From: JAAURB01 sp049647265
GTDB lineage: Bacteria; Cyanobacteriota; Cyanobacteriia; Cyanobacteriales; Microcoleaceae
Assembly (NCBI GenBank): GCA_049647265.1
Contig: JBARXJ010000017.1
Location: 156,963 to 220,962 of the forward strand
DNA length: 64,000 bases
Reading direction: 5' to 3'
Shown here: in pieces, positions 9,017 to 18,193 of the stretch
Layout: each line of letters begins with the position of its first letter
How positions within the stretch are numbered: the first letter of the stretch is position 1
Notes under the pieces: generated by a model
Told to the model about the DNA's origin: nothing
Database searches by the model: none
The model's input: only the letters and a program-made list of their open reading frames with translations
Position numbers and translations under genes: made by a program

Positions 9017-9523
9017 CTAATCATGTACAACAACAGGTGTGCCTACAGAAGCCCATTTAAACAACCACTCTGCATGGTTTACTGCTACATTCGTGCAGCC
9101 ATGACTGACAGGTGTCCCAAATCTATTATGCCAATAAGCTCCGTGAATTGCCATGCCACCATCATAGTACATCGTGTAGGGAACATCTGGCACATCATAA
9201 CCGGGGCCACTCATGCGGGCGACTTCATATTTAGTTTGTACGGCAAATGTTCCGAGGCGAGTGGGGGTAGAGGCTTTCCCAGTGGATACAACGACCGCAT
9301 AAACAACCTGATTTCCTTCCCAAGCAATCAATCGCTGTCGAGATAAATCAATTTCTATCCAGCGTTCACTCGACTGTTGTAAGTCTAGCATTCGATAAGC
9401 CACTAAATCGCGAAATTCAATGGCCCGAATGGGGGTAGCGGTTTGTAGTCCCAGGGTTAAACTAATACCGAGACTTAGCATCGAAGCTGTTAGATGACGT
9501 AAAGGGCGATTAATTAGTTTCAT
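9017..9523 (-). CDS. L,D-transpeptidase (YkuD domain), exported
   Basis: 168 aa with a signal peptide (positive start MKLINRPLRH, then hydrophobic core LTASMLSLGISLTLGL). The YkuD catalytic motif is present: HGAYWHNRFGTPVSHGCTN, with the nucleophilic cysteine in SHGCTN. Such enzymes act in the periplasm, making 3-3 cross-links in peptidoglycan or attaching proteins to it. The protein has only the catalytic domain and no peptidoglycan-binding module. It lies upstream of the phosphatase gene on the same strand. Confidence 0.9.
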   Translation of the reverse strand: MKLINRPLRHLTASMLSLGISLTLGLQTATPIRAIEFRDLVAYRMLDLQQSSERWIEIDLSRQRLIAWEGNQVVYAVVVSTGKASTPTRLGTFAVQTKYEVARMSGPGYDVPDVPYTMYYDGGMAIHGAYWHNRFGTPVSHGCTNVAVNHAEWLFKWASVGTPVVVHD

Positions 9524-9794
9524 CGTTCATTCCTCACAAGATTCTATTTGGAAGCTGTATTTCTTTTATACTACTCAAAACGGCTTTGTAGGTTAAAAAA
9601 ACATAATTTTATCCTCACTTCAGTTTTTATCAAATTTTTATTATTGTTTATTGTTAAGCCAACTCAATCATTCTATAACTTATATCCAGCGCCTATACCT
9701 TCTGATTGGCTTCAGCTCAATTGGTGGTTTTTATAAATCGTTAGTAATATAGAAACAGAAGATAAATGATTTTTATCTAACTTTGGAATAAAAC

Positions 9795-10418
9795 ATGAAT
9801 CAAGTTAATCATAAATTGTTATGGCGATCGCTCTCCACATTTATAAGTATTGGATTTTTGAATTTATCTGGAATCATACCCCATGCGTTGGCGGAGCCTT
9901 GCGTTAGCAGTATCGCACTCTCCATCTCTCCTAAAGTATTCGCTCAAAATATAGACAACCCAACACCCACTGTTGCCCCCTCTACACAAGTTCCCATGAG
10001 GTTAGAATTCGGAGAAGGAATGTATACAATGATTGTTCCTAACGAAGATTTAAGTCAGCCGGCTTATGGCGGACAACTCAGCTTCTATGATGTTCATCTC
10101 GCGAAAATGTTTGAAATGACCTACGATGATTGTCAACAGATGCAACGTGAATATGGTATGGATGCTGGCAGTAGAACTTGGTATTATATCGCTGAAAAGG
10201 ATAACTTTGAGATCGGAAATGTTAATATTAGTTGTAGTTTAGCTTATGAAGTGGTTGAGACCTACGGTTTAGGAAAAGCTGAACCCACAGATGTGAAAAA
10301 CTTTGTGGAATTTCAGGGAGTCCATACCGAAACTCGTTATATTCCTGTTTTAGATATTACGGGTTCAAAAGTCTCACAGTGGAAAGATTTTATTTCTATG
10401 TTTGAACTCAATCAATAA
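9795..10418 (+). CDS. hypothetical exported protein
   Basis: 207 aa. The N-terminus has a charged start and hydrophobic core (about residues 8-32, ending near HALA) like a signal peptide. The mature part carries no family I recognise; it contains several aromatic residues and two cysteines (DDCQQ, NISCSL) that could form a disulfide. Residues about 31-42 (ALAEPCVSSIAL) are encoded by a sequence that resembles a dispersed cyanobacterial repeat (9885-9918), suggesting a repeat inserted just after the cleavage site. The gene stands alone and ends 24 bp before the candidate structured RNA. Confidence 0.6.
   Translation: MNQVNHKLLWRSLSTFISIGFLNLSGIIPHALAEPCVSSIALSISPKVFAQNIDNPTPTVAPSTQVPMRLEFGEGMYTMIVPNEDLSQPAYGGQLSFYDVHLAKMFEMTYDDCQQMQREYGMDAGSRTWYYIAEKDNFEIGNVNISCSLAYEVVETYGLGKAEPTDVKNFVEFQGVHTETRYIPVLDITGSKVSQWKDFISMFELNQ
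9885..9918. repeat. cyanobacterial dispersed repeat inside a CDS
   Basis: The stretch begins GCGTTGGCGGAGCC, continues GCGTTAGCAG and ends TATCGCAC. It resembles the short GCG-TAGGC-type palindromic repeats scattered in filamentous cyanobacteria. A related element (CATAGGCTACGCCAC) occurs at 58146-58164. Here it keeps the reading frame of the host gene. Confidence 0.4.
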
Positions 10419-10441
10419 TTGTTAAACAATAGACAATCAGT

Positions 10442-10706
10442 CAGACCAGAGACGGAAGTTAATCACTATCATTTTAACATTTAACTTTTGCTCTACACTA
10501 TCAGCTTCCTTCTACCTTCAATCTATTGAAATTAGCACGACCGCTGTGCAGAATTGACAACGAGGGCAAAACTTGAATGATACCCACAGTATCGAAGTCT
10601 ACCAGCCAGCAGCGCAACCCATTAAACGGTTACGGTAATACAGCCCATAGGAGGCAGAATGTTTCTACAAAAGTAAAGTTCTCAAGACTAACTTCCCTCT
10701 GATCTG
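10442..10706. ncRNA. candidate structured RNA closed by a long stem (unidentified)
   Basis: The 5' arm at 10442-10461 (CAGACCAGAG then GGAAGTTA) and the 3' arm at 10689-10706 (TAACTTCC then CTCTGATCTG) can form about 17 base pairs with one mismatch and a 2-base bulge, enclosing about 227 bases. A small internal hairpin GATAC-CCACA-GTATC lies near 10577-10591. On the plus strand the stem is followed by GATTTT. The architecture recalls 6S-like RNAs, but I do not recognise the sequence. Strand is uncertain. No protein-coding frame is evident here. Confidence 0.35.
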
Positions 10707-10709
10707 ATT

Positions 10710-11162
10710 TTAAACACTTTCTCGTTTTAATTTCCTTTCTTTAATCGATAAGAGATGTTGTTTGAGTAAGCGTAAAGCATCTTGATTGTCCTGTTGAGCG
10801 TACAATTCACTCGCATTGAGTAAATTAACAACACTATCATCATCTTGAAGTAAATTAGCGTAGGCTAAGCCTCGGTTATGATAGGCTTGTGCTAAGCTGG
10901 CTTCCTGTTCAATGGCCTGGGTAAAGTAGTCTATTGCTTTGCGGTATTGTCCCGCTTGATAAGCATCTTTGCCTTCTTGGAATTGTACAGCAGCTTCAGT
11001 ACCACTATCGGAGTCGGGTAAAGAAGTCGGAAGAGGGAGGGGTTCATCGAATAAGACGGAAACACTACCCTGTCCTTTGTAAGCATAGACCATCGACCCT
11101 ATCCCTATCGAAGCAATTGTTCCAATCAAAATTAACCAAGTTAAGAAGTCGGCATTTTCCAT
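10710..11162 (-). CDS. membrane-anchored TPR protein
   Basis: 150 aa. One N-terminal helix (about residues 8-26, FLTWLILIGTIASIGIGSMVY) anchors the protein. After a proline-rich linker come about two TPR units (AAVQFQEGKDAYQAGQYRKA, then LAQAYHNRGLAYANL) and a charged tail. TPRs mediate protein-protein contacts; nothing shows the partner. Its stop lies 3 bp from the 3' arm of the candidate structured RNA, so that stem could also serve its 3' end. Confidence 0.72.
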   Translation of the reverse strand: MENADFLTWLILIGTIASIGIGSMVYAYKGQGSVSVLFDEPLPLPTSLPDSDSGTEAAVQFQEGKDAYQAGQYRKAIDYFTQAIEQEASLAQAYHNRGLAYANLLQDDDSVVNLLNASELYAQQDNQDALRLLKQHLLSIKERKLKRESV

Positions 11163-11281
11163 AACACAACGGATTTATTGTCAATATTTTTAATCAGACT
11201 GAACATCAAATTGTAAGTTTGGCAACAAAGTCTAGACCCCGTTTTGATAAACAATCAGATATCGAATTTTAAAAGCAACTT

Positions 11282-11542
11282 ATGCACTCTCAGAATATTA
11301 CACCATCAATTTGTCAAAATTGCCGCCATTATCAACCTCAAGGACGGCGGGGGGGAGTCTGTCAAATGTTTCAAACTTTTGTAGAAAGTCAGTGGGAGTC
11401 CTGTACCCTGGCGGAGTTACCGTTTGTTTACTACTTAAACCAGATAGAAGACGAGTCCACGCCAAGTGAAGAAGTTTCACCGGTTGCAGAGATAGATGGG
11501 TCAGCATTTCTCCCTCAAACGATTTCAAATTTAAAAAAGTAA
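11282..11542 (+). CDS. small four-cysteine hypothetical protein
   Basis: 86 aa. The first 40 residues hold CQNCRHY, GGVCQMF and SQWESC, four cysteines spaced like a metal-binding knuckle (zinc or iron-sulfur; inference). The rest is acidic and low in structure. No signal peptide. I recognise it only as a conserved-looking small cyanobacterial protein. It is about 85 bp upstream of the glycosyltransferase gene on the same strand. Confidence 0.65.
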   Translation: MHSQNITPSICQNCRHYQPQGRRGGVCQMFQTFVESQWESCTLAELPFVYYLNQIEDESTPSEEVSPVAEIDGSAFLPQTISNLKK

Positions 11543-11627
11543 ACATTTTTTAGTTTGCAGTTGCTCCTATAACCATTCCCGATTATCCTATAATCGGTAT
11601 CGGTGCGCCAAGTCAATCTCGTATTGC

Positions 11628-12866
11628 ATGAAAATTGCTATTATTACTTCTGGGTTTCTTCCTGTTGTTGATGGAGTGACAGTAGGTACCTACTATCGGC
11701 TAAAAAAGCTCAGTCAATGGGGACATCAGGTGCTACTGTTTTGCCCTGATTATCAAGCTTTAAAATCGATTTATCCAGAATGGAAGCAGTATACTGGTGA
11801 AATTTTGCCGGGTGTAAGGGTAATTAATCTAGAAAGTACCCCATTTATGGGACTGAATTTTGAGCGAAATGTGAGTTATCGTTCATACAAAATAGTTTTA
11901 AATGAGTTAGAAACATTTGCACCTGATATTATTCATGTTGAAGAACCTGAACGTTTATTTGTAGGGTTCTTTCGTGTACCGGGTGTCAGGTTTGCTCAGC
12001 AACATAATATTCCCTGTGTGGCTTGTTTTAGAACTAATTTTTTAGAATATGCAGATGATTTTTTTGAGTTTCCCACCGTTGTTATCAAGTTAATTCAATC
12101 TGTATTTAAAGTTTTACTCCGATTTGTTTATAATTCTTATAATATGACGCTGGTTCCTAGTCGAATTACTCAGAAAAAATTAGCAAGTTTTGGGATAAAA
12201 AATAGTCAGTATACTGATTTAAATGGATTTGAAGAAAGTAAATATAAATGCATCGAAAAAGATCAATTTTTTTTTGAAAAAAACTATAAGATTAAAAATA
12301 TTGAGAATAAAATTAAGCTGATTTTTGTGGGGAGATTAACGCCAGACAAAGGTTGGAAGTTTACATTAGATGTTTATCCTAAAGTATTACAACAAATCGA
12401 TCCTGAAAAAATCGCATTGATTATTGTTGGAGATGGCTCGATGGCGACAGAAATTGCTCAAACATTCAGTCGAATAACACCCCATGCCTATTTACTCGGT
12501 CGTGTTTCTCCGGATCAAATACCCGCTTTATTAATGAATAGCGATATTTATATCACAACTTCCGAAAAAGAAAATCGAGCTGTTACTTTAATTGAAGCAT
12601 TTGCGGCTGCTCTTCCTGTATTGGCTCCCCGTGCAGGCGGTTTAGTTCAAGATATTCAAGATGGAAAAAATGGTTATTTATTTGAACCCCAAAATCAAGA
12701 GGATTTTATTCTAAAGTTAAAAAAGTTAGTCGAAAATGATTCTTTGCGTCAGGAAATGGGCAGTGAGGCGAAAAAATATATTAGTCAATACACTTGGGAA
12801 CAAACTGTTAAAAATTTACAACAAGAATGGCAGCAACAAATTCAGAAAAAATTGAAAAGTAGTTAG
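11628..12866 (+). CDS. GT4-family glycosyltransferase
   Basis: 412 aa, GT-B fold. The N-terminal Rossmann domain starts MKIAIITSGFLPVVDGV, as in GT4 enzymes acting on lipids or polysaccharides. The C-terminal nucleotide-sugar domain has LIFVGRLTPDKGWKF, IIVGDGSMATEI, and the E-x7-E signature in SEKENRAVTLIEAFA. Its overall shape resembles SqdX or other diglycosyl lipid synthases, but the middle region is longer and AT-rich, so I do not assign a substrate. It stands alone. Confidence 0.85.
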   Translation: MKIAIITSGFLPVVDGVTVGTYYRLKKLSQWGHQVLLFCPDYQALKSIYPEWKQYTGEILPGVRVINLESTPFMGLNFERNVSYRSYKIVLNELETFAPDIIHVEEPERLFVGFFRVPGVRFAQQHNIPCVACFRTNFLEYADDFFEFPTVVIKLIQSVFKVLLRFVYNSYNMTLVPSRITQKKLASFGIKNSQYTDLNGFEESKYKCIEKDQFFFEKNYKIKNIENKIKLIFVGRLTPDKGWKFTLDVYPKVLQQIDPEKIALIIVGDGSMATEIAQTFSRITPHAYLLGRVSPDQIPALLMNSDIYITTSEKENRAVTLIEAFAAALPVLAPRAGGLVQDIQDGKNGYLFEPQNQEDFILKLKKLVENDSLRQEMGSEAKKYISQYTWEQTVKNLQQEWQQQIQKKLKSS

Positions 12867-12944
12867 GTTTTTATTGTCGAATTAATTCTGACTCAATCCC
12901 AAAAAAGCACCAGAAAACTACTGACGCTAATCACTTTTATAGAA

Positions 12945-13667
12945 TTATAGCTGTTCTGGATCGACTCCTAACTCCCGTAATTTAGCAGCTAATTTTTCAG
13001 CCCGAGTTCGTTCTAATTGTGCTTGCTCACTACTCCATAACAATAAATTGCCCGTTTGATCCCACCACCGTAACCAATTCGTATTTTGTTCGAGTCTTTC
13101 CCCTTGCCAAATTCCTAGAAACAGTTCTAATTCAGGAATCCAAAAACGCCCATTTTCATCTACTTTTTGAACAATATATTTGCCGTTTTCCCAGCGTCGA
13201 ATTTCTAAGCTAACTTCATAAGGATCGTAGGTGACATAAGTCGGAACTTGCAGAATATGTTCATAGAAATAAAGCTTACCGTAAGGCGGCGTAGAACGAA
13301 CTGATAATTCTCCGCAGTCGGTTTCAGAGAGAAACTCCATCACAACTGCAACAGTTTCACCTTCTAAATGGGGTGTATAACTACGACGAATAATTCCAGG
13401 TGCAACGGGTTGCACTTGAGGGACGTAAAACCAATCAGGCGCTTTGACGACAATTTTTTTATTGACAGTCGTTACTAGCCCGAAATTCGAGCCAATTAAC
13501 ATCTCAGGTTTGATTTGACCTGCGGCTCCCAATGCGTCGGTTAACGCCGCAGCAAGTAGGGTTGAGTGAAGATTTTCCACAGGATCATCGGGTAAAACAT
13601 AGTCGGCTGGAAGCGCTTCCCAGCTTATGATTGGTTTTTTTTGAGTTGGAGAAACTTCTAAAACCAT
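12945..13667 (-). CDS. Uma2-family (DUF820) putative endonuclease
   Basis: 240 aa. The Uma2/DUF820 core of PD-(D/E)XK type is visible: KAPDWFYVP, VVMEFLSETD, and YGKLYFYEHILQVPTYVTYDP. The C-terminus ends in a short coiled segment (AQLERTRAEKLAAKLRELG) common in the cyanobacterial members. The family is very expanded in cyanobacteria and its biological role is unknown. A second, more distant copy occurs at 30007-30558. Confidence 0.85.
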   Translation of the reverse strand: MVLEVSPTQKKPIISWEALPADYVLPDDPVENLHSTLLAAALTDALGAAGQIKPEMLIGSNFGLVTTVNKKIVVKAPDWFYVPQVQPVAPGIIRRSYTPHLEGETVAVVMEFLSETDCGELSVRSTPPYGKLYFYEHILQVPTYVTYDPYEVSLEIRRWENGKYIVQKVDENGRFWIPELELFLGIWQGERLEQNTNWLRWWDQTGNLLLWSSEQAQLERTRAEKLAAKLRELGVDPEQL

Positions 13668-13852
13668 AAAACTAGATTCAACAATGTTTTCAGAATATTT
13701 TTATCATAACGGTGTAATGGGTTGAGCGGTTATTTGTTATCCGTTTTTGGTTAAAGTTTATTGTTTGTTATCTGAGACAATGAAGAATAGATACTCTTGT
13801 AATTGGCAGTAGTGTATCTCCTTTTCCCCTTCCCCTATTTCGGAGAACTTTT

Positions 13853-15154
13853 ATGTCTGCAACTCTCGCTTTAATTGCTCATGATGGCAAAAAAGATGAT
13901 ATTGTTGGCTTTGCTCAACGTCACCAAGCGGTTTTATCCCGTTACCGCCTGATCGCCACAGGAAGCACTGGAGAACGAATTCAAGCCGCCACAAATTTAA
14001 CAATTGAACGGATGTTGTCGGGGCCAATGGGGGGGGATGCTCAAATTGCAGCGCAAGTGGCTGAAGGCAATATTAGTGGGGTGATTTTTCTGATCGATCC
14101 GTTAAATGCTCAACCTCACGAACCCGATATTCAAGCGTTACACCGAATTTGTGCAGTTCATAATATTCCCATTGCAACCAATTTGGCAACCGCAGAGATC
14201 ATTTTAGATGTTCTGCGCCGTCGGCAAATCGGTTATTTAATTTTTAATCCTGTTTCGGGTAATAGTAATCCCACAGAAGATTTAACGCTAATTAAAAAGC
14301 TACTTGAACCCGCAATGGAATTAGTGATTCAGCAAACAACACCGGATGTTGACGCAGCGGAGTTGACTCAACGTGCGATCGCCTCTCAAGCTGATTTAAT
14401 TATTGCTTCGGGTGGAGATGGGACGGTTTCGGCGGTTGCTGGGGAACTCATTGGTACAGACATTCCATTGGGTGTGATTCCACGGGGGACGGCGAATGCG
14501 TTTGCAGTGGCCCTGGGAATTGCGGCGCGTTTAAATCCAATTAATCGTGCTTGTGAAGTGATTATTGCTGCTCACACTCGGATTGTGGATGCGGCGCGGT
14601 GTAATGGCTTGCCGATGATTTTGCTAGCGGGAATTGGTTTGGAAGCAGAAACCGTTGAACGCGCAGATCGAGAGACTAAAAATCGTTGGGGAGTGCTGGC
14701 TTATATTATGGCAGGGTTACGACAGTTTCAAGAGCAAGAGTTATTTGAAACGGAAATAGAAGTTAAAGGGGTGGTGAAAACGTTTCAAGCCGGTGCCGTT
14801 ACCATTGCAAATGCTGCGCCTTCTACCTCTGTGATGGCTCAAGGATTGGGTCGGGTCGTCGAAGATGATGGTTTATTGAATATTACCATTGCTGCTCCTC
14901 AAACGGAATTACAGGCGGTCACGGCAATGGTGGATTTATTGGGTTCGGCGCTATTAAGAACGCCAAGTCAACGGTCGGATATTATTGGTTTAGAAGCAGC
15001 ACGGATAAAAGTCACAACCAAACCTCCACAAAAGGTGGCGCTAGATGGGGAAATTATTGGCACCACTCCTGTAGAAATTGAATGTATTCCGGGAGGACTG
15101 AGCGTCTTTGCACCGCCTAAAAATAATGCCAATGGTGAACAAACAGAAAATTAA
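13853..15154 (+). CDS. methylglyoxal synthase fused to diacylglycerol/lipid kinase
   Basis: 433 aa. Residues about 1-125 are methylglyoxal synthase: ALIAHDGKKDDIV, ATGSTGERI, GPMGGDAQIAAQVAEG with the catalytic aspartate, and IPIATNLATAEI. The enzyme turns dihydroxyacetone phosphate into methylglyoxal. Residues about 130-420 are a YegS/DgkB-type lipid kinase: YLIFNPVSGNSN, IASGGDGTVSAVAGEL, GVIPRGTANAFA. Both halves keep their signature motifs. Fusion of these two activities occurs in cyanobacteria; it may tie triose-phosphate overflow to phospholipid synthesis (inference). The gene is convergent with the ABC ATPase gene. Confidence 0.88.
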   Translation: MSATLALIAHDGKKDDIVGFAQRHQAVLSRYRLIATGSTGERIQAATNLTIERMLSGPMGGDAQIAAQVAEGNISGVIFLIDPLNAQPHEPDIQALHRICAVHNIPIATNLATAEIILDVLRRRQIGYLIFNPVSGNSNPTEDLTLIKKLLEPAMELVIQQTTPDVDAAELTQRAIASQADLIIASGGDGTVSAVAGELIGTDIPLGVIPRGTANAFAVALGIAARLNPINRACEVIIAAHTRIVDAARCNGLPMILLAGIGLEAETVERADRETKNRWGVLAYIMAGLRQFQEQELFETEIEVKGVVKTFQAGAVTIANAAPSTSVMAQGLGRVVEDDGLLNITIAAPQTELQAVTAMVDLLGSALLRTPSQRSDIIGLEAARIKVTTKPPQKVALDGEIIGTTPVEIECIPGGLSVFAPPKNNANGEQTEN

Positions 15155-15175
15155 TCTGTGTTCGAGTGGGTGATC

Positions 15176-16312
15176 TTAGGCTTTAAGTTGATGATTAACC
15201 AGCGGTTTCCAGTGGGGTTGAGTTGATGATATTGCCGGAAAGACTCGTAATGCATCCTCAGCTACAGATACTTTCACCTGCATTCCTACAGGTAAAGCTT
15301 TGTGGGTACGAGTCCGCGCAATTATTTCTCTACCGGAAGGCACTCGTAAACTATAATGATGTTCTCGTCCTAAAAATTGGCGATCGCGAATCACAGCGGT
15401 TCCTTGATGATCGGGTTTAATGATAAAATCTTCCTGGCGTACCATTAATTCCACTTGCTCGAGATAGTCGGGATGATCCTCACCGCAAGCAATCATTTGT
15501 TCAGCTTCAATGGTAAAACAGCCGAGTTCTGTTTCCCAAACGCTTCCTTTTCGTTGGGCGGGGATAAAGTTGGCTTGGGTAACAAATTCAGCCACAAACC
15601 GAGAAGCAGGTTCAAGGTAAATCTCTTCTGGAGTTCCCCATTGTTCGACTTTGCCAACCCGCATCACTGCCACTTTATCGCAAATTGACAAGGCTTCTTC
15701 TTGATCATGGGTGACAAAAATCGCTGATGTGTTCGCCGTCTTGAGAATATCTCGCAGTTCTTGTCGCAGTCTCAAACGTACTTGTACATCGAGGTTACTG
15801 AGGGGTTCATCCAATAATACAATTTTGGGGTTGGGGGCTAAGGCACGCGCTAAGGCAACGCGCTGTTGTTGTCCTCCGGAGAGTTCATGGGGATATCGAC
15901 GCTCATATCCTGATAATCCCACTAATGCTAATACTTCTGCCACTCTATTTTTTAGGGGTTGTGCTGAAGTTTGCCGGGGTTTGCGTAAGCCAAAGGCAAT
16001 ATTTTTTTCGACGTTGAGATGGGGAAACAGCGCATAATCTTGAAATACCATGCCAATATCCCGTTTTTCCGGAGCCACCCAACACCCTGGCGCTGTCACG
16101 ACTTTCCCGCCTAGGGTAATATAACCTTGTTGCGGTAATTCAAATCCCGCAATCATCCGAAGTAAGGTGGTTTTGCCACACCCAGAAGGGCCAAGCAGTC
16201 CTAGAATTTCTCCCTGTCTTAAGGTTAAGTTGACCTGCTCAACAGCGGCGGGTTGAGCCATTGAAAACCATTTACTAATTTCCTCTAGATGCAAAATCTC
16301 AGACTGAGCCAT
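15176..16312 (-). CDS. futC: ABC transporter ATPase, Fe(III) type
   Basis: 378 aa. Walker A (GLLGPSGCGKTTLLR), Q loop (FQDYALF), signature LSGGQQQRVALARAL and Walker B (IVLLDEP) are intact, followed by a TOBE-like regulatory domain from about residue 280. Sequence style (MIAGFELPQQGYITLGGK) fits the FbpC/FutC ferric-iron importers. The divergent permease and the Fur-box match upstream support iron. No binding-protein gene is adjacent. Iron specificity is inferred; the ATPase identity is certain. Confidence 0.87.
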   Translation of the reverse strand: MAQSEILHLEEISKWFSMAQPAAVEQVNLTLRQGEILGLLGPSGCGKTTLLRMIAGFELPQQGYITLGGKVVTAPGCWVAPEKRDIGMVFQDYALFPHLNVEKNIAFGLRKPRQTSAQPLKNRVAEVLALVGLSGYERRYPHELSGGQQQRVALARALAPNPKIVLLDEPLSNLDVQVRLRLRQELRDILKTANTSAIFVTHDQEEALSICDKVAVMRVGKVEQWGTPEEIYLEPASRFVAEFVTQANFIPAQRKGSVWETELGCFTIEAEQMIACGEDHPDYLEQVELMVRQEDFIIKPDHQGTAVIRDRQFLGREHHYSLRVPSGREIIARTRTHKALPVGMQVKVSVAEDALRVFPAISSTQPHWKPLVNHQLKA

Positions 16313-16351
16313 GGGATGAACTGTTGTGTTATTCCTGTAAAGTGGGCTTAT

Positions 16352-16366
16352 TGAAAATCATCATCA
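16352..16366. promoter_or_regulatory. putative Fur box
   Basis: TGAAAATCATCATCA matches the 7-1-7 Fur consensus TGATAATNATTATCA at 12 of 14 defined positions. It is 40 bp upstream of the ABC ATPase start and 108 bp from the permease start, so it could repress both divergent genes when iron is plentiful. Confidence 0.6.
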
Positions 16367-16474
16367 AAAAGTCTATCTTAAATCATATTCGGTTTTTTAA
16401 GAAATCTTCTCATTAAGATATGATTGATTTTGGTTCGCTTTATTGCATATTCTTATAGTCAGCCTGTTTAATTC

Positions 16475-18121
16475 ATGATTTCAAAGGTCGGGTTTCGCTT
16501 TAATTTGTGGACATTCACCGTTATCCTCGTTGCCGTTGCGATCGCCGCCCCTGTATTATTTATTCTCAGTAGTATTTTCACTAATTCAGGGGAGGTTTGG
16601 AGTCATTTAGCCTCAACCGTATTACCCGGTTACATTCAAAACTCATTATTGTTGATGATGGGAGTTGGAGTCGGGGTTTTAGTCCTGGGGGTAGGAACGG
16701 CTTGGCTGGTCACAATGTGTCGTTTCCCCGGTTGTCGAGTGTTTGAATGGGGGTTATTGCTTCCCTTGGCAGCCCCTGCTTACTTACTCGCCTATGTGTA
16801 TACAGAATGGTTAGAATTTTACGGCCCGATACAAACGAGTTTACGAAATCTTTTCGGTTGGAGTAGTCTGTCAGATTATTGGTTTCCGGATATTCGTTCA
16901 GTCGGTGGGGCGATCGCGCTGTTAACCTTAACATTGTACCCTTATGTCTACTTATTAGCGCGGGTGTCTTTTTTAGAACAAGCCACCTGTACTTTAGAAG
17001 CCAGTCGATCCTTGGGCTGTAGTCCCTGGCGCAGTTTTTTTACCGTTGCTTTACCTTTAGCCAGACCTGCAATTATGGCGGGTTTAGCTTTAGCGTTAAT
17101 GGAAACCTTAAATGATTTTGGCACAGTCCAATTCTTTGGAGTCGATACATTTACAACGGGTATTTATCGGACTTGGTTTGGTTTAGGAGAACGGGTCGCC
17201 GCCGCACAGTTAGCAGCGGTTTTAATGTTATTTATTTTAGGCTTATTATTACTCGAATTGTGGTCTCGTCGTCAGGCGAAATATTATCAAAGTGGTAGCC
17301 GATTTCAATCCATTAACCCTTTTTTCCTAAAAAATAAAAGAGCAGTTTTTTCTTGCATTTATTGCTTGATTCCTATTATTTTAGGATTTATAATTCCTGT
17401 GATTTTATTATTAGAAATGACCATTAAAAATATTAATACTCTGTTTGATACTCGTTTCTTTGATTTTGCCAGCCATAGTATAATTTTAGCTTTTATTACT
17501 GCAATTTTAGCGATTATTATTTCATTAATTATGGCTTACGGAGTCCGCTTAAATCCTAATTTAGGTACGCTGGCATCAACTAGAATTGCAGCAATGGGTT
17601 ATGCCATCCCAGGTTCTGTCATTGCCGTTGGTATTTTAATTCCCATTGGACGACTGGATAATTTGATTGATAGTTTGATGCGTTCTACATTTAATATCTC
17701 AACCGGATTAATTTTTAGTGGAACCATTATTGCTTTAGTTTATGCTTATTTAGTTCGATTTATGGCGGTTTCTTATGGCGCTGTAGAATCTAGTTTAAGT
17801 AAAATAAAACCCAATTTAGATGAAGCTGCCCGCAGTTTAGGTCATCGACCCAGTAGTACTTTAATTCAAGTTCATGCACCCATGATGTGGGGCGGTTTAT
17901 TAACCGCTGGAATGTTAACCTTTGTCGATGTAATTAAGGAGTTACCCGCGACTTTAGTGATTCGTCCGTTTAACTTTGATACCTTAGCCATTCGCGTCTA
18001 TAATTTAGCCTCTGATGAACGTTTAGCCGAAGCAGCAGCGCCTGCTTTAGCTATTATTGCAGTCGGAATGATTCCCGTTATTTTCCTCAGTTTAAAAATT
18101 ACTCAATCCCGCGATATATAG
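16475..18121 (+). CDS. futB: ABC transporter permease, Fe(III) type (fused two-half)
   Basis: 548 aa with about 12 hydrophobic helices in two homologous halves. Each half carries the cytoplasmic EAA-like loop that docks on the ATPase (LEASRSLGCSPWRSFFTVALPLARP near residue 180, and LDEAARSLGHRPSSTLIQVHAP near 460). This size and layout are those of FbpB/FutB ferric-iron permeases in the inner membrane. It is transcribed divergently from the ATPase gene with a Fur-box match between them. Confidence 0.87.
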   Translation: MISKVGFRFNLWTFTVILVAVAIAAPVLFILSSIFTNSGEVWSHLASTVLPGYIQNSLLLMMGVGVGVLVLGVGTAWLVTMCRFPGCRVFEWGLLLPLAAPAYLLAYVYTEWLEFYGPIQTSLRNLFGWSSLSDYWFPDIRSVGGAIALLTLTLYPYVYLLARVSFLEQATCTLEASRSLGCSPWRSFFTVALPLARPAIMAGLALALMETLNDFGTVQFFGVDTFTTGIYRTWFGLGERVAAAQLAAVLMLFILGLLLLELWSRRQAKYYQSGSRFQSINPFFLKNKRAVFSCIYCLIPIILGFIIPVILLLEMTIKNINTLFDTRFFDFASHSIILAFITAILAIIISLIMAYGVRLNPNLGTLASTRIAAMGYAIPGSVIAVGILIPIGRLDNLIDSLMRSTFNISTGLIFSGTIIALVYAYLVRFMAVSYGAVESSLSKIKPNLDEAARSLGHRPSSTLIQVHAPMMWGGLLTAGMLTFVDVIKELPATLVIRPFNFDTLAIRVYNLASDERLAEAAAPALAIIAVGMIPVIFLSLKITQSRDI

Positions 18122-18193
18122 CAATTCATTTATGATTCATCAAAAGTCTAAAAACTGATAAAAAGCCTAATTCTGTTCCCTTTTACATCGCTT

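Noticed and set aside
9548..9736. 62-codon open frame
   Set aside because: Low-complexity, AT-driven sequence without a ribosome site; lies in the promoter region of the next gene.
10442..10706. tmRNA or RNase P RNA
   Set aside because: The conserved cores of these RNAs (for example GAGGAAAGTCC of RNase P) are absent.
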